This document shows, in pieces, positions 7,593-16,008 of a DNA stretch of 64,000 bases. Made by a program: the position numbers and the translations under genes. Every line of letters starts with the position of its first letter. The stretch's first letter is position 1. The notes under the pieces were generated by a model. The model searched no databases. It was not told the origin of the DNA and saw only the letters and a program-made list of their open reading frames with translations. The DNA lies in assembly GCA_020850535.1 (NCBI GenBank), contig JADZEM010000068.1, forward strand, positions 62,001 to 126,000, written 5' to 3'. This DNA comes from Chloroflexota bacterium. Lineage in GTDB: Bacteria; Chloroflexota; UBA6077; JACCZL01.

Positions 7593-8003
7593 TCAGAAGG
7601 GCAGCTCGTCGTCGGGGTCGCTCCCCTCGGCAACCGAGCTCTCGACGGCGGCTGCGTCCTCGGGTGGCTCGGGCGCGGGGCGCCGGTCGAGCAGGATCAG
7701 CTCGGTCGCGGTCACCTCGGCCGCGCGGCGCTGCTGGCCATTCTTGCCTTCCCAGCTGCGATAACCCAGCCGGCCGGCGACGAACACCAGCCGGCCCTTA
7801 GCGAGGTACTGGCCGGCGAGCTCGGCCAGCTTGTCCCAGCAGATCACCTGGTGCCAGTCGGTCTCGGCCTGGGTGCCCGGCCGGGCGGGCCGGTCGGTCG
7901 CCAGGCTGAGCCGGGTGATCGCCTGGCCGCCGGCGGTGAAGCGGGTGTCGGGGTCCTGGCCGAGCCGACCGATCAGCTCGACGCGATTCAGGCTGAACGA
8001 CAT
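7593..8003 (-). CDS. ssb: Single-stranded DNA-binding protein
   Basis: A 136-residue SSB with the OB-fold start MSFSLNRVELIGRLGQDPDTRFT, the conserved W-H-x-V-x-x-W-x-K-L-A-E segment, and GRLVFVAGRLGYRSWE. A short acidic tail ends in DDELPF, the hexapeptide that recruits replication and repair partners. It coats single-stranded DNA during replication or transfer. The linker is short compared with chromosomal SSBs, which is usual for element-encoded copies. Neighbouring primase and helicase genes fit a self-contained replication or transfer module. Confidence 0.95.
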   Translation of the reverse strand: MSFSLNRVELIGRLGQDPDTRFTAGGQAITRLSLATDRPARPGTQAETDWHQVICWDKLAELAGQYLAKGRLVFVAGRLGYRSWEGKNGQQRRAAEVTATELILLDRRPAPEPPEDAAAVESSVAEGSDPDDELPF

Positions 8004-8156
8004 CGCTCTCTCCTTCCGTGAGCGCGAGTGGAGCGCCGGCGCCGAGACGCCGGCCGGCGGACGCTCGCCACAGGGCGAGCAGGGTGGGGCGCGCTCGCCC
8101 TGTAGCGGGCGGCGCGTGGGCGAACCGGGCCGGGGTGCCGCGGACGCCGGAGTGGA

Positions 8157-9224
8157 TCAGGCGGCCGTGGCCGGCGCCATCCGCCCGAGCGCGGCTTCGA
8201 GGACCGCTCGCGCGAACCGGCGTGGGCCGTCGGGCCGGGTGGCAAGCTCCCCCACGTCCTTGACGTCGCCGAGCGACACGGTCACGGCCGCGGGGCCGAG
8301 CGCGCGCTGGAGTTCGGCCGCGGCCTGCCGGCCCGGCTCGTCGCCGTCGAGCGCCAGGTAGACGCGGTCGAAGCGGCGCAGCGCCTCGATCGCGGCCGGG
8401 CGGGCGTGGGTGCCGACCAGGGCCAGGGCCGGCACGGCCCACTGCCGGAGGGTCAGCCAGTCGAAGACGCCCTCGACGAGGCACACCGTCCGCTCGCGCG
8501 CGGCCGGCTCCCAGCCGAGGAGCGGCTTCGGCCCGGGCAGCGCCAGGTACTTCGGCGCGGTGGCGTCAGGCCGGATCGTGCGGCCGACGAGCCAGACGAC
8601 CTGTCCCGCGCGGATCTCCGGAACCACCACCCGCCCGGCCATCAGCTCGCGGCCGCCGCGCCCGAGGAGCCCGAGCCGCAGCGCCGCGCGTGGCGAGACG
8701 CCCCGCCAGCGCAGGTACGCCGCCAGCTCGTCCCCGGCGGCGTAGCCGACCCGGCAGCATTCGAGGATCGCGCGCTCGAGGCCGCGGCCGGCCAGGTAGG
8801 CCAGGGCGTCCGGATCGGTCAGGAGACGATTGTGGTAGAGCTCGACGGCGGCGGCGAGGCAGGCCCGATCCTCGGGCCCGCGCCGGGCCCGGCGTGTCGG
8901 TCGCCTCCTGGGTGGAGACGACATCCATCTGGCTCTCCCGATCGGCGGTGCGGCCTCGAGCAGGCGCGCGACCGCCCCGCGGAAGTCGACGCCCTCGATC
9001 CGCTCGACGAAGCCGATCGCGTCCCCGCCGACCCGGCAGCGGAAGCAGTAGAACGACGCGGTGGCCGGGTAGACGTGGAAGTTCGGGCGGCCACCGTCGG
9101 CGTGGAACGGGCAGCGCCCGAGCAGGGCGCGCCCGCTCGGACGCAGCTCGACGCCGTAGCCGGCGACGACCTCGGCGATCGGTCGGTCGCGCTTCAGCGC
9201 CGCGGTGTCGATCCGCGCCTGCAT
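8157..9224 (-). CDS. DnaG-like primase (CHC2 zinc finger plus Toprim)
   Basis: A 355-residue protein with an N-terminal CHC2-type zinc finger (GRCPFHADGGRPNFHVYP, then F-Y-C-F-R-C, residues about 35-65). A helical middle resembling the DnaG RNA-polymerase region follows (YLAGRGLERAILECCRVGYA). A Toprim domain has the catalytic glutamate in CLVEGVFDWL and the D-x-D pair in YLALDGDEPG. It lacks the DnaB-binding C-terminal domain of chromosomal DnaG, so it is probably an element primase. A second, related gene of the same layout lies at 62391. The start (ATG at 9224) is 18 nt after the helicase stop. Confidence 0.9.
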   Translation of the reverse strand: MQARIDTAALKRDRPIAEVVAGYGVELRPSGRALLGRCPFHADGGRPNFHVYPATASFYCFRCRVGGDAIGFVERIEGVDFRGAVARLLEAAPPIGRARWMSSPPRRRPTRRARRGPEDRACLAAAVELYHNRLLTDPDALAYLAGRGLERAILECCRVGYAAGDELAAYLRWRGVSPRAALRLGLLGRGGRELMAGRVVVPEIRAGQVVWLVGRTIRPDATAPKYLALPGPKPLLGWEPAARERTVCLVEGVFDWLTLRQWAVPALALVGTHARPAAIEALRRFDRVYLALDGDEPGRQAAAELQRALGPAAVTVSLGDVKDVGELATRPDGPRRFARAVLEAALGRMAPATAA

Positions 9225-9242
9225 CGGCAGCTCCTTCCCGCG

Positions 9243-11129
9243 TCAGGCCGCCCGCGCCAGCAGGTCGTCCGGGACGGCACGGAGGAACCGCGAGGGTCGG
9301 CGCGGCTCGACGCGCTCGCCTCGGCGTCGTTCCCGACAGCAGGTCAGGTAGAGCCGCTCGCGCGGCCGGGTGACCGCCACGTAGGCGACCCGGAGCTCCG
9401 CCACGACATCGTCCGGGTCCGCCGAGCGGCCCCCTGCCCGGTCGCCGACGCCGCGGGCGGCCGGGCCGAGGTACGGCAGGAGGCCCTCCTCGACGCCGAC
9501 GACGAAGGCCACCCGCCACTCGCCGCCCTTCGCGCCGTGGATCGTCGTGAAGGCCACCCGTGCGCCGTCGTCGGGGCCGGGATCGGCCGCCTCGTCGCCG
9601 AGTTCCAGCTCGGCGAGCCAGTCGCCCAGCCCCCCGTCGGCCCGCTCGGCGAGGGCGCCCAGCTCGGCCAGGTTGTCGAGACGGGCAGCACTCTCCGGCT
9701 GGTCGGCGAGCCAGGCGCGGTAGCCGCTCCGCTCGAGTGCCAGGTCGAGCAGCCGGGCGGGCGGCAGCCGCCCGCTCTGCGCGTGGAGGTCCGCGATCAG
9801 CGCGGCCAGGGCTTCGGCCCGGACGAGGGCCGCCGGCCCGTAGCCGCGCGCCAGGTGCGGGAGCCGGTCGGCCGCCGCCGGCTCGACGTGCAGGTGTTCC
9901 GCCAGGTGGCCGAGGCGGCGGGGCGGAACGTTGACGATGCGGGCCAGGGCCGCCCCGTCGGCCGGGTTGTGGGCGAGGCGGAGGTAGGCGACGGCGTCGC
10001 GCACCTCACGGCAGGCGAGGAGGTCGCCGCCGCGCACGCGGTAGGGCAGGCGCCGGGCGCGGAAGGCAACGGCCAGCTCGCGAGCCTGGCGGTTCGTCCG
10101 GTACAGCACTGCGACCTCGCCCAGGCCGCCGATCGCCCCCTCGGCCCGCAGCCGCTCGACCTCGGCCGCGACGTAGGTGGCCTCGGCGCGCTCGTCCGAG
10201 GCGACGACGAGCTGCGCCGGCCGACCCGGTGAGTTGTCGGTCCAGAGCGGGCCGTAGTCGCCGAGCGTGGCGCCGAGCGCGTTCGCCAGCGCCACGATCC
10301 GGCCGGTCGAGCGGAAGTTCTGGCCCAGGCTGACCGTCCGCGCCTCCGGAAAGTCCGTCCGCACCCGGAGCAACAAGCGCACGTCGGCGCCACGCCAGCC
10401 GTAGAGAGCCTGGCGGGGATCGCCAACCACGACGAGGTTGCGGTGTCGCTCGGCGATACGCCGCAGCAGGGCGTACTGGGTGGCGCAGACGTCCTGGAAC
10501 TCGTCCACCAGCACGTGGCGGTAGGCGTCCTGGACGAGGCGGAGCGCCGCCGGACGCTCGCCGAAGAGCCGGAGCGGCAGCGCGAGCATGGCCGGGTAGT
10601 CGGCGGCGCCGCGCCGGTGGAGCAGCTCCTCATAGGCCCGGGCGAGGGTTCGGAGCGGCTCACCGTCCGGGCTCCGCCCGCTTAGGCGATGGCGCGCGAG
10701 ATCGGCCGCCCACTCGGCCGCCGAGCGCTCCGCGAGATCGACGCCGCACCGCTGGGCCGCCGCGCGCACGAGGACGCGGGCCTCGTCGGCGCCGTAGACG
10801 GCGACCGGGCCGGGTCCGAGGCCCAACTCCTCGCTCCACTCGCGGACGATCCGCAGCCCGAAGGCGTGGAAGGTCGCCACGTCGACGCGCCGGCCCTGCT
10901 CGCCGAGCAGCCCGACGAGCCGCTCCCGGAGCTCGCGGGCGGCCTTGGTGGCGAAGGTCAGCGCGAGCAGGCTCGTCGGCGGGACCCCACGAGCCAGGAT
11001 CAGGTAGGCGATCCGCGCCGCGAGCACGGTCGTCTTGCCCGAGCCGGGGCCGGCCACGATCACCAGCGGCCCGTCCGGGGCCAGCACCGCCCGGCGCTGC
11101 TCCGGCCCGAGGCGCGAGAGGTCCAGCAC
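9243..11129 (-). CDS. UvrD/PcrA-type superfamily 1 DNA helicase
   Basis: A 628-residue SF1A helicase. It has the Q-motif and P-loop (LGPEQRRAV, then GPGSGKTTVLAARIA), motif Ia (LALTFATKAARELRER), Walker B VLVDEFQD, motif III DPRQALYGWRGAD, motif IV-like NFRSTGRIVALAN, motif V TTIHGAKGGEW and motif VI YVAVTRPRERLYL. It unwinds DNA 3' to 5' using ATP. It is a little shorter than chromosomal UvrD, mainly in the C-terminal 2B region. The start is GTG at 11129, three bases after the upstream stop. It likely serves replication or repair of the element together with SSB and primase. Confidence 0.95.
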   Translation of the reverse strand: MLDLSRLGPEQRRAVLAPDGPLVIVAGPGSGKTTVLAARIAYLILARGVPPTSLLALTFATKAARELRERLVGLLGEQGRRVDVATFHAFGLRIVREWSEELGLGPGPVAVYGADEARVLVRAAAQRCGVDLAERSAAEWAADLARHRLSGRSPDGEPLRTLARAYEELLHRRGAADYPAMLALPLRLFGERPAALRLVQDAYRHVLVDEFQDVCATQYALLRRIAERHRNLVVVGDPRQALYGWRGADVRLLLRVRTDFPEARTVSLGQNFRSTGRIVALANALGATLGDYGPLWTDNSPGRPAQLVVASDERAEATYVAAEVERLRAEGAIGGLGEVAVLYRTNRQARELAVAFRARRLPYRVRGGDLLACREVRDAVAYLRLAHNPADGAALARIVNVPPRRLGHLAEHLHVEPAAADRLPHLARGYGPAALVRAEALAALIADLHAQSGRLPPARLLDLALERSGYRAWLADQPESAARLDNLAELGALAERADGGLGDWLAELELGDEAADPGPDDGARVAFTTIHGAKGGEWRVAFVVGVEEGLLPYLGPAARGVGDRAGGRSADPDDVVAELRVAYVAVTRPRERLYLTCCRERRRGERVEPRRPSRFLRAVPDDLLARAA

Positions 11130-11132
11130 CGG

Positions 11133-11435
11133 CTACGGGGCCGCATCGCCGAGCTCGAGCCAGCGGAGGTAGAAGGCGGCGTCCCGCACCCGCCAGCACG
11201 GCTCGGCCAGGGCATCCGGCAACACGCTGCCGATCAACGCCAGGTCGGCCGCCGCATCGGTCCCGTAGCACGCGAGCAGCGCCGCCGGCGTCGAGCAGCG
11301 CCGCAGGCCGGCCAGCACGGCGTGGACCGCCACGTGGATGGGGCAGGCGCCGAGCGACGTCAGGCGGGCGACCTCGGTGTGGCCGCGACGCCAGAGCGCC
11401 ACCGTCGCCCGATCGTATGGCGCCAAATAGTCCAT
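11133..11435 (-). CDS. Small protein of unknown function
   Basis: A 100-residue protein starting MDYLAPYDRATVALWRRGHT. It appears helical, with three scattered cysteines and a tryptophan-rich C-terminal helix (CWRVRDAAFYLRWLELGD). The ATG at 11435 has a GGGAG element upstream, and the stop is three bases before the helicase start, so it is likely co-translated. No family recognised. It could be an accessory of the helicase, which is only a positional guess. Confidence 0.6.
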   Translation of the reverse strand: MDYLAPYDRATVALWRRGHTEVARLTSLGACPIHVAVHAVLAGLRRCSTPAALLACYGTDAAADLALIGSVLPDALAEPCWRVRDAAFYLRWLELGDAAP

Positions 11436-11525
11436 CGATAGGCTCCCTTCGCCTTTCGGGTAGTGTTCTTGAGCGTGTGGCGAGCGGCCTCGGTCGGAAA
11501 GCCAACCGGGACCGCTCGCCGGGTC

Positions 11526-12569
11526 TCAGCGGAGCGGCCGGGCCCGCCGGACCTGGCGCTCGCCGACGACCGAGCCGACCTCCCAGGCCGGCCCCATCCC
11601 GAGGGCGCTCACGACCACGTACTCCCCGCCGCTCTCGCGGGCCAGGATGGCGCCGCGCCCGGGATCGGGCGCGTAGCGCAGCGGCTCGGCGAGCCCACGC
11701 TCGCGGCAGAGGCGGGAACAGGCCCGGGCCCACTCGCCGAAGACCTGCGCCGCCAACGGGGTCGGCAGGCCGTCGACGTCGATCCCCTCCAGGCGCGCCA
11801 CGGCCTCGGCCGGGCTGCGCCGGAGCTCGCGGCGGACCGTCCAGAGGGTCTCCTCGGCGGCGACGCTCTTGACGGCGGCCTCCCGCTGCGCGATGATAGT
11901 CACGAGAGAAGCGGCCTCGGCGTTGTTCGGGTCTTCGGTGCTAACGACGCCCGCCAATGCCTTCGCTTCCTCGAGTCGCCCGGCTCGGAGCGCTTCCGAC
12001 GCTTCGGCCAGGGCCCCGGAGAGTCGCCCGGCCCGCTCGGCCTCGGCGGCTCTCAGTCTGTCTGCCTCCTCCTGACGCCGGCGCTCGGCGAGCAGCCGAC
12101 CGACGTCCAGCCGCGCCGCGAGGTTCTTGAGCTCGGCGCAGCGCGCGTCGGCGAGGCGGGCGGCGGCCTCCTCGGCCCGGGCGGCGAGCCCTGCCACGTG
12201 CGCGGCCGTCGTCCGCGCCTCCTCGGCGAACGCACCATCAGCCAGCTCCTCGGCCCGCAGCTTCAGGTCGCACGCGCCGTCGCGGGCGCGCTCGGCCTCC
12301 TGGAGAGTCGCGGCGAGCGCGTCGTACTGCTCCAGGTCGCGCAAGGCCAGCGCCCGGGTCGCCTGGTCCTGGCGGGCGACGGCCGCGAGCGTCGCGCTCG
12401 CCGCCTCCAGCTCGGCCAGCAGCTCGGACAGGTCGGGCGTTCGGTCCGGGGCGACATTCTCGGCGGGCGGGGGCTCGACGGCATCCTCGGCCGGGCCGGT
12501 CGGCAGCTCCTCCAGGTCGAGCAGGCGCGGGAGGTCCGCGAAGCTCTTGACGACAATCGATCTCGACAT
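11526..12569 (-). CDS. Alanine/glutamate-rich coiled-coil protein
   Basis: A 347-residue protein beginning MSRSIVVKSFADLPRLLDLE. Residues about 45-260 are a long, nearly continuous coiled coil rich in Ala, Glu, Arg and Leu. The C-terminal 80 residues look folded (ILARESGGEYVVVSALGMGPAW, ending ERQVRRARPLR) and contain a small beta-rich unit. No enzymatic motif is visible. It could be structural or a partner of the coiled-coil protein at 5145. The gene is one of the minus-strand set and shares its codon use. Confidence 0.65.
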   Translation of the reverse strand: MSRSIVVKSFADLPRLLDLEELPTGPAEDAVEPPPAENVAPDRTPDLSELLAELEAASATLAAVARQDQATRALALRDLEQYDALAATLQEAERARDGACDLKLRAEELADGAFAEEARTTAAHVAGLAARAEEAAARLADARCAELKNLAARLDVGRLLAERRRQEEADRLRAAEAERAGRLSGALAEASEALRAGRLEEAKALAGVVSTEDPNNAEAASLVTIIAQREAAVKSVAAEETLWTVRRELRRSPAEAVARLEGIDVDGLPTPLAAQVFGEWARACSRLCRERGLAEPLRYAPDPGRGAILARESGGEYVVVSALGMGPAWEVGSVVGERQVRRARPLR

Positions 12570-12617
12570 GGTCGATGTCCTCCTCGACTTCGATATGGCG
12601 GCGGGGTGGTCGTCGCC

Positions 12618-13187
12618 TCAGGCGGCGGGCCCGATTCGCCGGACGGTGGCAGCACCGGGGGCGGGGGCGAGCGGGTCCGGGCGCAGCGCGCTCACGCTGC
12701 CGTCCGCTGACCGCCCGGTCGGCTCGAGCTCGATCGGCACAAGCACGCCGGTCCCGCCACCCTCATGCAGCGCCAGGCCGATGCACTGCTCGGCGAGGGC
12801 CGCGAGCAGCTCGTCCGTTTCGAGCCAACGCCCGTCGACCTGCAACGCCAGCCGGATCAGGGCGAATCCGTCGCCCCCGGGCCGGAGCCCGAGCTGGTAG
12901 CAGCCGGCCAGCTGGCGATCGGTGCAGATCACCTGCTGGACGACGATGGCGACGTCCCTGGGGAACGAGCCGCCCAGCGCGCGCTCCAGCCGACGCAGGC
13001 CGAGCCGGAGGTCGCGCTGCAGGCGGCGGTGCCGGGCCCGGTCGGCGACCAGGATCTCGACCGGGATCGGCCGTCGCCAGCGGTGCAGGATCTGCCAGGC
13101 ACGGCGCGCGGCGCCGACGAGCCGGCCCCCCAGGGCTCGCAGGCGCCGCACCCAGCCGGCGCATCGCGTTGTGGCACGTCTCTGCAC
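12618..13187 (-). CDS. Unknown basic/folded protein
   Basis: A 189-residue protein (GTG start at 13187) with a GGGAGGAG ribosome-binding site four bases ahead, which decides this start over the longer open frame. The first 40 residues are arginine-rich. The rest has alternating strands and helices: VEILVADRARHRRLQRDLRL, DVAIVVQQVICTD, and GFALIRLALQVDGRWLETDELL. The C-terminus is proline/alanine-rich. No family recognised. It follows the 72-aa gene and precedes the coiled-coil gene. Confidence 0.65.
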   Translation of the reverse strand: MQRRATTRCAGWVRRLRALGGRLVGAARRAWQILHRWRRPIPVEILVADRARHRRLQRDLRLGLRRLERALGGSFPRDVAIVVQQVICTDRQLAGCYQLGLRPGGDGFALIRLALQVDGRWLETDELLAALAEQCIGLALHEGGGTGVLVPIELEPTGRSADGSVSALRPDPLAPAPGAATVRRIGPAA

Positions 13188-13243
13188 GAGTCTCCTCCCA
13201 TGAGCGCTGTCGCCTCGGTTGAGGCGTGTCCTCGGCCGTAGCG

Positions 13244-13462
13244 TCACGTCGTGCAACCGCCCGATGGGGTCGGGTGCGTCGACCCAGGACCGGCCTGCTC
13301 GTGCAGGAGACGAACGGCGAGCGTGAGCCCGGCCTCGATCCCCCGGCGCGCGATGACACGGTGGTCTCGGCAGCACGCCCGGTCGGCCCTCGGCTGCTCC
13401 CGGGGATCGACCTCGGCGACGATCTTCTCCACGGCTCTGGTGAGCTCGTCCGCGATCGACAT
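13244..13462 (-). CDS. Small protein, first gene of the minus-strand array
   Basis: A 72-residue protein beginning MSIADELTRAVEKIVAEVDP. The ATG at 13462 is preceded by AAAGGAGG with ideal spacing, good evidence of translation. It has an acidic helical N-terminal half, then a Cys-Cys pair and a basic segment. Its role is unknown. As the first gene of the array of about 13 kb it could be a regulator, but no DNA-binding motif is evident. Confidence 0.6.
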   Translation of the reverse strand: MSIADELTRAVEKIVAEVDPREQPRADRACCRDHRVIARRGIEAGLTLAVRLLHEQAGPGSTHPTPSGGCTT

Positions 13463-13617
13463 GGCGTCCTCCTTTCATTGCCGCCCCTCGACACGGCGAT
13501 GCCGCCCGGCCGAGCGGCGACCGTCCGGGGCGTGGGCCGCATGTGCGTGCGTCGTTTCTGGACCGCGGCGGTCCTCGGGCCGTCCCAACCTCCTTTCGAT
13601 TGCTGGGCACATGAAAA

Positions 13618-13641
13618 GGCCCCGCTCGGGTGAGCGGGGCC
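13618..13641 (-). terminator. Rho-independent terminator on the minus strand
   Basis: A perfect 10-bp stem (GGCCCCGCTC paired with GAGCGGGGCC) with a 4-nt loop is followed on the minus strand by four thymines. It ends transcription coming from the DUF6883/DUF4926 pair and insulates it from the long minus-strand array that begins at 13462. Confidence 0.8.
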
Positions 13642-13694
13642 CTCGGTGGACGGTTCGTGCCGCGACCGGAGGCGGTCGCGGCGGGGCTGCAAAT

Positions 13695-13708
13695 CGGGAT
13701 ATCCCGAG
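13695..13708. promoter_or_regulatory. 14-bp perfect palindrome
   Basis: TCGGGATATCCCGA is an exact 14-bp inverted repeat beside an unusually AT-rich patch (TCTATACGTAG). It lies between the DUF4926 stop and the minus-strand terminator. It could be an operator or a promoter-proximal site for transcripts entering the minus-strand array. No clear -35/-10 pair was found with it. Confidence 0.35.
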
Positions 13709-13802
13709 TGTCTATACGTAGTTCGCCGGGTCACCCCGCCGAGGCGATGTTGTGGGTCATCCCTCGTCGATCAGAGGGTCGGGGACGGCGGCCTGCGCAC
13801 CG

Positions 13803-14057
13803 CTACGAGCGGGGTGCCACGGCCCGGGCGTGGCGGACGTCATGCTCGGCCGCCGGACGGACGGCGTCGGCGGCGACGTCGATGACCGCCATCGTCTCGC
13901 CGGTGACCGTCGTGACCTCGACGGTGTATCCCGGCGGGACGCCCTCACGGCCCGAGTGCGCCAGCAGCACCACCGCGACGTCGCCCGCCCGTAAGGTATC
14001 GCCAGGCACGTCCCGGGTGAGGACGACCATCGCGTGCTCCGGGAGCAGCTCGCTCAC
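13803..14057 (-). CDS. DUF4926 protein, probable antitoxin-like partner
   Basis: An 84-residue protein with the DUF4926 pattern: VVLTRDVPGDTLRAGDVAVVLL followed by a PPGYTVEVTTVTGETMAVIDV strand set (each quoted in part). This is a small beta-barrel fold. The family is usually encoded directly after a DUF6883 protein, as here (64 nt gap), and the pair is generally treated as toxin-antitoxin-like, with no proven mechanism that I know of. The tail is charged and may be flexible. Confidence 0.75.
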   Translation of the reverse strand: MSELLPEHAMVVLTRDVPGDTLRAGDVAVVLLAHSGREGVPPGYTVEVTTVTGETMAVIDVAADAVRPAAEHDVRHARAVAPRS

Positions 14058-14121
14058 TGTGGGCCTTCACTCCTCCGCCCGGGATGGGCGGTCGCGAATC
14101 GCGGTCGCGTCGTTCCCCATG

Positions 14122-14427
14122 CTAGCACCTGGCGGGCCGGACGACCGGGTTCCGACCGTCCGGCGTCGGCAGCGGGTCCTCGACGGTGTAATGATGGCCG
14201 TAGGCCGTCTGCCGCTCGCCCACGACCAGCCCCGACCGGGCGTGGGCGAGCAGGACCGCCTCCAGGACCGGCCATGTCTCGCGACGGAAACCGAAGCACT
14301 TGAGGAACGCCGCCTTGTCGCCCCCGACGGGGTGGTCTGGGTTCAGCAGGTAGTCGGTGAGCCTGGCCGACTCGATGAATGCCGCCTCCGCGCCGGGCAG
14401 CGACGACCGACCGCGCCCCCCTTCCAT
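14122..14427 (-). CDS. DUF6883 protein
   Basis: A 101-residue protein with the DUF6883 signature: K/R-L-T-D-Y-L-L-N-P-D-H-P-V-G-G-x-K-A, then a phenylalanine-rich F-L-K-C-F-G-F, a helix with W-P-V-L-E-A-V-L-L-A-H-A, and the strand G-L-V-V-G-E-R-Q-T-A-Y-G-H-H-Y-T-V-E. It forms a two-gene unit with the downstream DUF4926 gene and is the likely toxin-like or effector member. The start is ATG at 14427 with GGAGG upstream. It is transcribed toward the terminator at 13618. Confidence 0.75.
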   Translation of the reverse strand: MEGGRGRSSLPGAEAAFIESARLTDYLLNPDHPVGGDKAAFLKCFGFRRETWPVLEAVLLAHARSGLVVGERQTAYGHHYTVEDPLPTPDGRNPVVRPARC

Positions 14428-15087
14428 GCCGTGGTTCCTCCCCGTTGTGGACTCGGGGGCTCAGACTGCCGCGTCACCGGGCACCACGGGGCCGCGGTCA
14501 CCGCGAAACCAGCAGGCGATGGGCACACGGTTGCTGCTCCTCGCCGAGACGGGACGACCGCATGCGGACGCACACCAGCTATCCAGGCGACCTGGCCGGT
14601 GCGTCGGTCTGCTCGTCCCCGGTTCGCCCTCGGCAGGAGCGCGTGTCGCCGCGCCTGCCCGGACCCGGCCGGGTCGCGTGCCGGTCGCCTCTTTGACGCC
14701 GAGCGGGAGAGCAGGCTCACGGGCCAACGTCGGTGCGTCGGCCGCATCCCGGTCGGGCGTGGGGATGGGGCACCACCCCTGGCGGCTTTGCGGGCGAAGC
14801 CGCCGAACCTCGAAGACGTCCCCAGTTTAGCCGCGGCCGCCCCCGGATTGGACCCCGGACATGCACGGCCCTGCTGAGCCGCCCGGCTGTCCTCGGGTCG
14901 GCAGCCTACCTCCGGAGCCTCGGCAGGCGGCCGGGGAGGGCGGCGCCGAGGCGTCGGGCCGGCCATCGGCCGCGGAAGGCAGCCGAGGACTCCGAGCGCT
15001 TCCCGCACGGTGGCGCCGCGCGGAGTGCGCCCGGCGCCGGACCGCGCGCGGCGGTGCCACCGGGACCGGCGCCGGATGGCGGCGCGA

Positions 15088-15185
15088 GCGGCCCCGGGGG
15101 CACGAACGACTCGTCGCGACATTGGCCCCAACTGAGTTCGGGAGCCTTCCTGGTCAGGCACGGCGAAACTGGCTGCATCATGGGG
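15088..15185 (+). repeat. Direct repeat, copy A
   Basis: About 98 nt sharing blocks with copy B at 16591. Both open with GCGGCCCCGGGGGCACGAA, then ACTCGTCG; both have a central CCTGGT-x-AGGC; both close with CGAAACTGGCTGCATCAT followed by GGGG. The two copies are in the same orientation and flank the MazEF-like genes. The interior differs in length, so the conserved ends look like the functional parts. It could be a recombination site, a small mobile repeat or a structured RNA. Confidence 0.65.
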
Positions 15186-15601
15186 TATCCATCAGTCCGG
15201 CCTGCCGCTCCCGGGCCCCACTCCCGGGACTCCAGCCGGCGCCCGCCCGCCGGGCTGCCGATGGGCCCGCGGACGCGGGATGTAGCCGGGCCGCCCGCCG
15301 CGCCCATCGCTCGCGACTGGCGCTCCCGGACATGAGAGCAGACTGGGGACCCCCGCTGGTACTGGCCTCCGCGCACGTCGACGGCGAGTGCCTGGCTTCT
15401 GGAGCCGGCCCGCTCAAACGCATTGGCCGCGCTGGCGGAGCGCTCGAGATCGGCCGTGCGGCACCTGTGGCCCGCGGGTCAGTACTCCTGGCCATCAGGG
15501 CAATGTTGGGGCGATCCTCGCCCGATCATGGCGCGATGACGGCCGATGCTGCACGCTTGTCGCGATCCCCGACCACCGTCGGCCTCGACGCGAGCGTTGT
15601 C

Positions 15602-15631
15602 GTCACCGCGCGAGCCGGCTCGCGCGGTGAC
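15602..15631. promoter_or_regulatory. 30-bp perfect palindrome upstream of mazEF-like genes
   Basis: Two 15-nt arms (GTCACCGCGCGAGCC and its exact reverse complement) abut with no spacer. The site lies 72 nt upstream of the antitoxin start. It could be an operator for the antitoxin complex or a cruciform-forming site. It lacks a T-run, so it is not an obvious terminator. A possible -10 (TATGAT, 15670-15675) follows. Confidence 0.55.
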
Positions 15632-15703
15632 AGGACGAGCAGCGGGCTCCCCGCGGGGTCGGCGCGCGGTATGATCAGAAGTAGGATCACACCGAGGTGA
15701 GCG

Positions 15704-16006
15704 ATGGCAGTCCACGAGCGCGTCACCATCACGCTTCCCGCCGAGCTCGTTCGAGACATCGACCGCCTGGAAAAGAATCGGAGCAAATTCCTCCAGGAGG
15801 CGGCCCGACACGAGCTCGAGCGGCGACGGCGTGCTCAGCTTGAGCTCTCCCTCCGCACCCCCCACGCCGAGGCCGCCGACCTGGCCGAGGTTGGCTTGGG
15901 CGCCTGGGTCGCCTCCCTGCCGGAGGAGGATGCCGCCGGGCTGGTCGACCTCGAGGCGGGCACGGCCGTCCGCTGGGTGCCCGGCGAGGGTTGGACCGAG
16001 GTCTAG
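15704..16006 (+). CDS. Ribbon-helix-helix antitoxin (MazE/CopG-like)
   Basis: A 100-residue protein whose first 45 residues fit a ribbon-helix-helix DNA-binding fold: a beta strand ERVTITLPAELVRDIDRL, a turn KNRSKF, then helix LQEAARHELERRRR. The C-terminal half is acidic (EAADLAEVGLGAWVASLPEE) and would wrap the toxin. It is preceded by GAGGTGAG and followed two bases later by a MazF-type toxin. It should neutralise the toxin and repress the operon, perhaps via the 30-bp palindrome upstream. Confidence 0.85.
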   Translation: MAVHERVTITLPAELVRDIDRLEKNRSKFLQEAARHELERRRRAQLELSLRTPHAEAADLAEVGLGAWVASLPEEDAAGLVDLEAGTAVRWVPGEGWTEV

Positions 16007-16008
16007 CG

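Larger units (their letters stand above)
14428..15703. other. Gene-poor stretch
   Basis: About 1.3 kb without a credible gene. Long open frames on both strands exist only because stop codons are rare at this GC; their translations are Arg/Pro/Ala-rich with no motifs or ribosome sites. The stretch holds one copy of the roughly 100-nt repeat (15088-15185), the 30-bp palindrome at 15602-15631, and the promoter region of the MazEF-like pair. Confidence 0.6.

Noticed and set aside
14470-14525. Possible degenerate copy of the direct repeat near the DUF6883 gene
   Set aside because: GCGAAAC...ATGGG resembles the repeat end, but the rest does not align.
14343-15161. Long minus-strand open frame
   Set aside because: Composition is Arg/Pro/Ala-rich, no ribosome site, no motifs; it arises from the lack of stop codons at high GC and covers the repeat.
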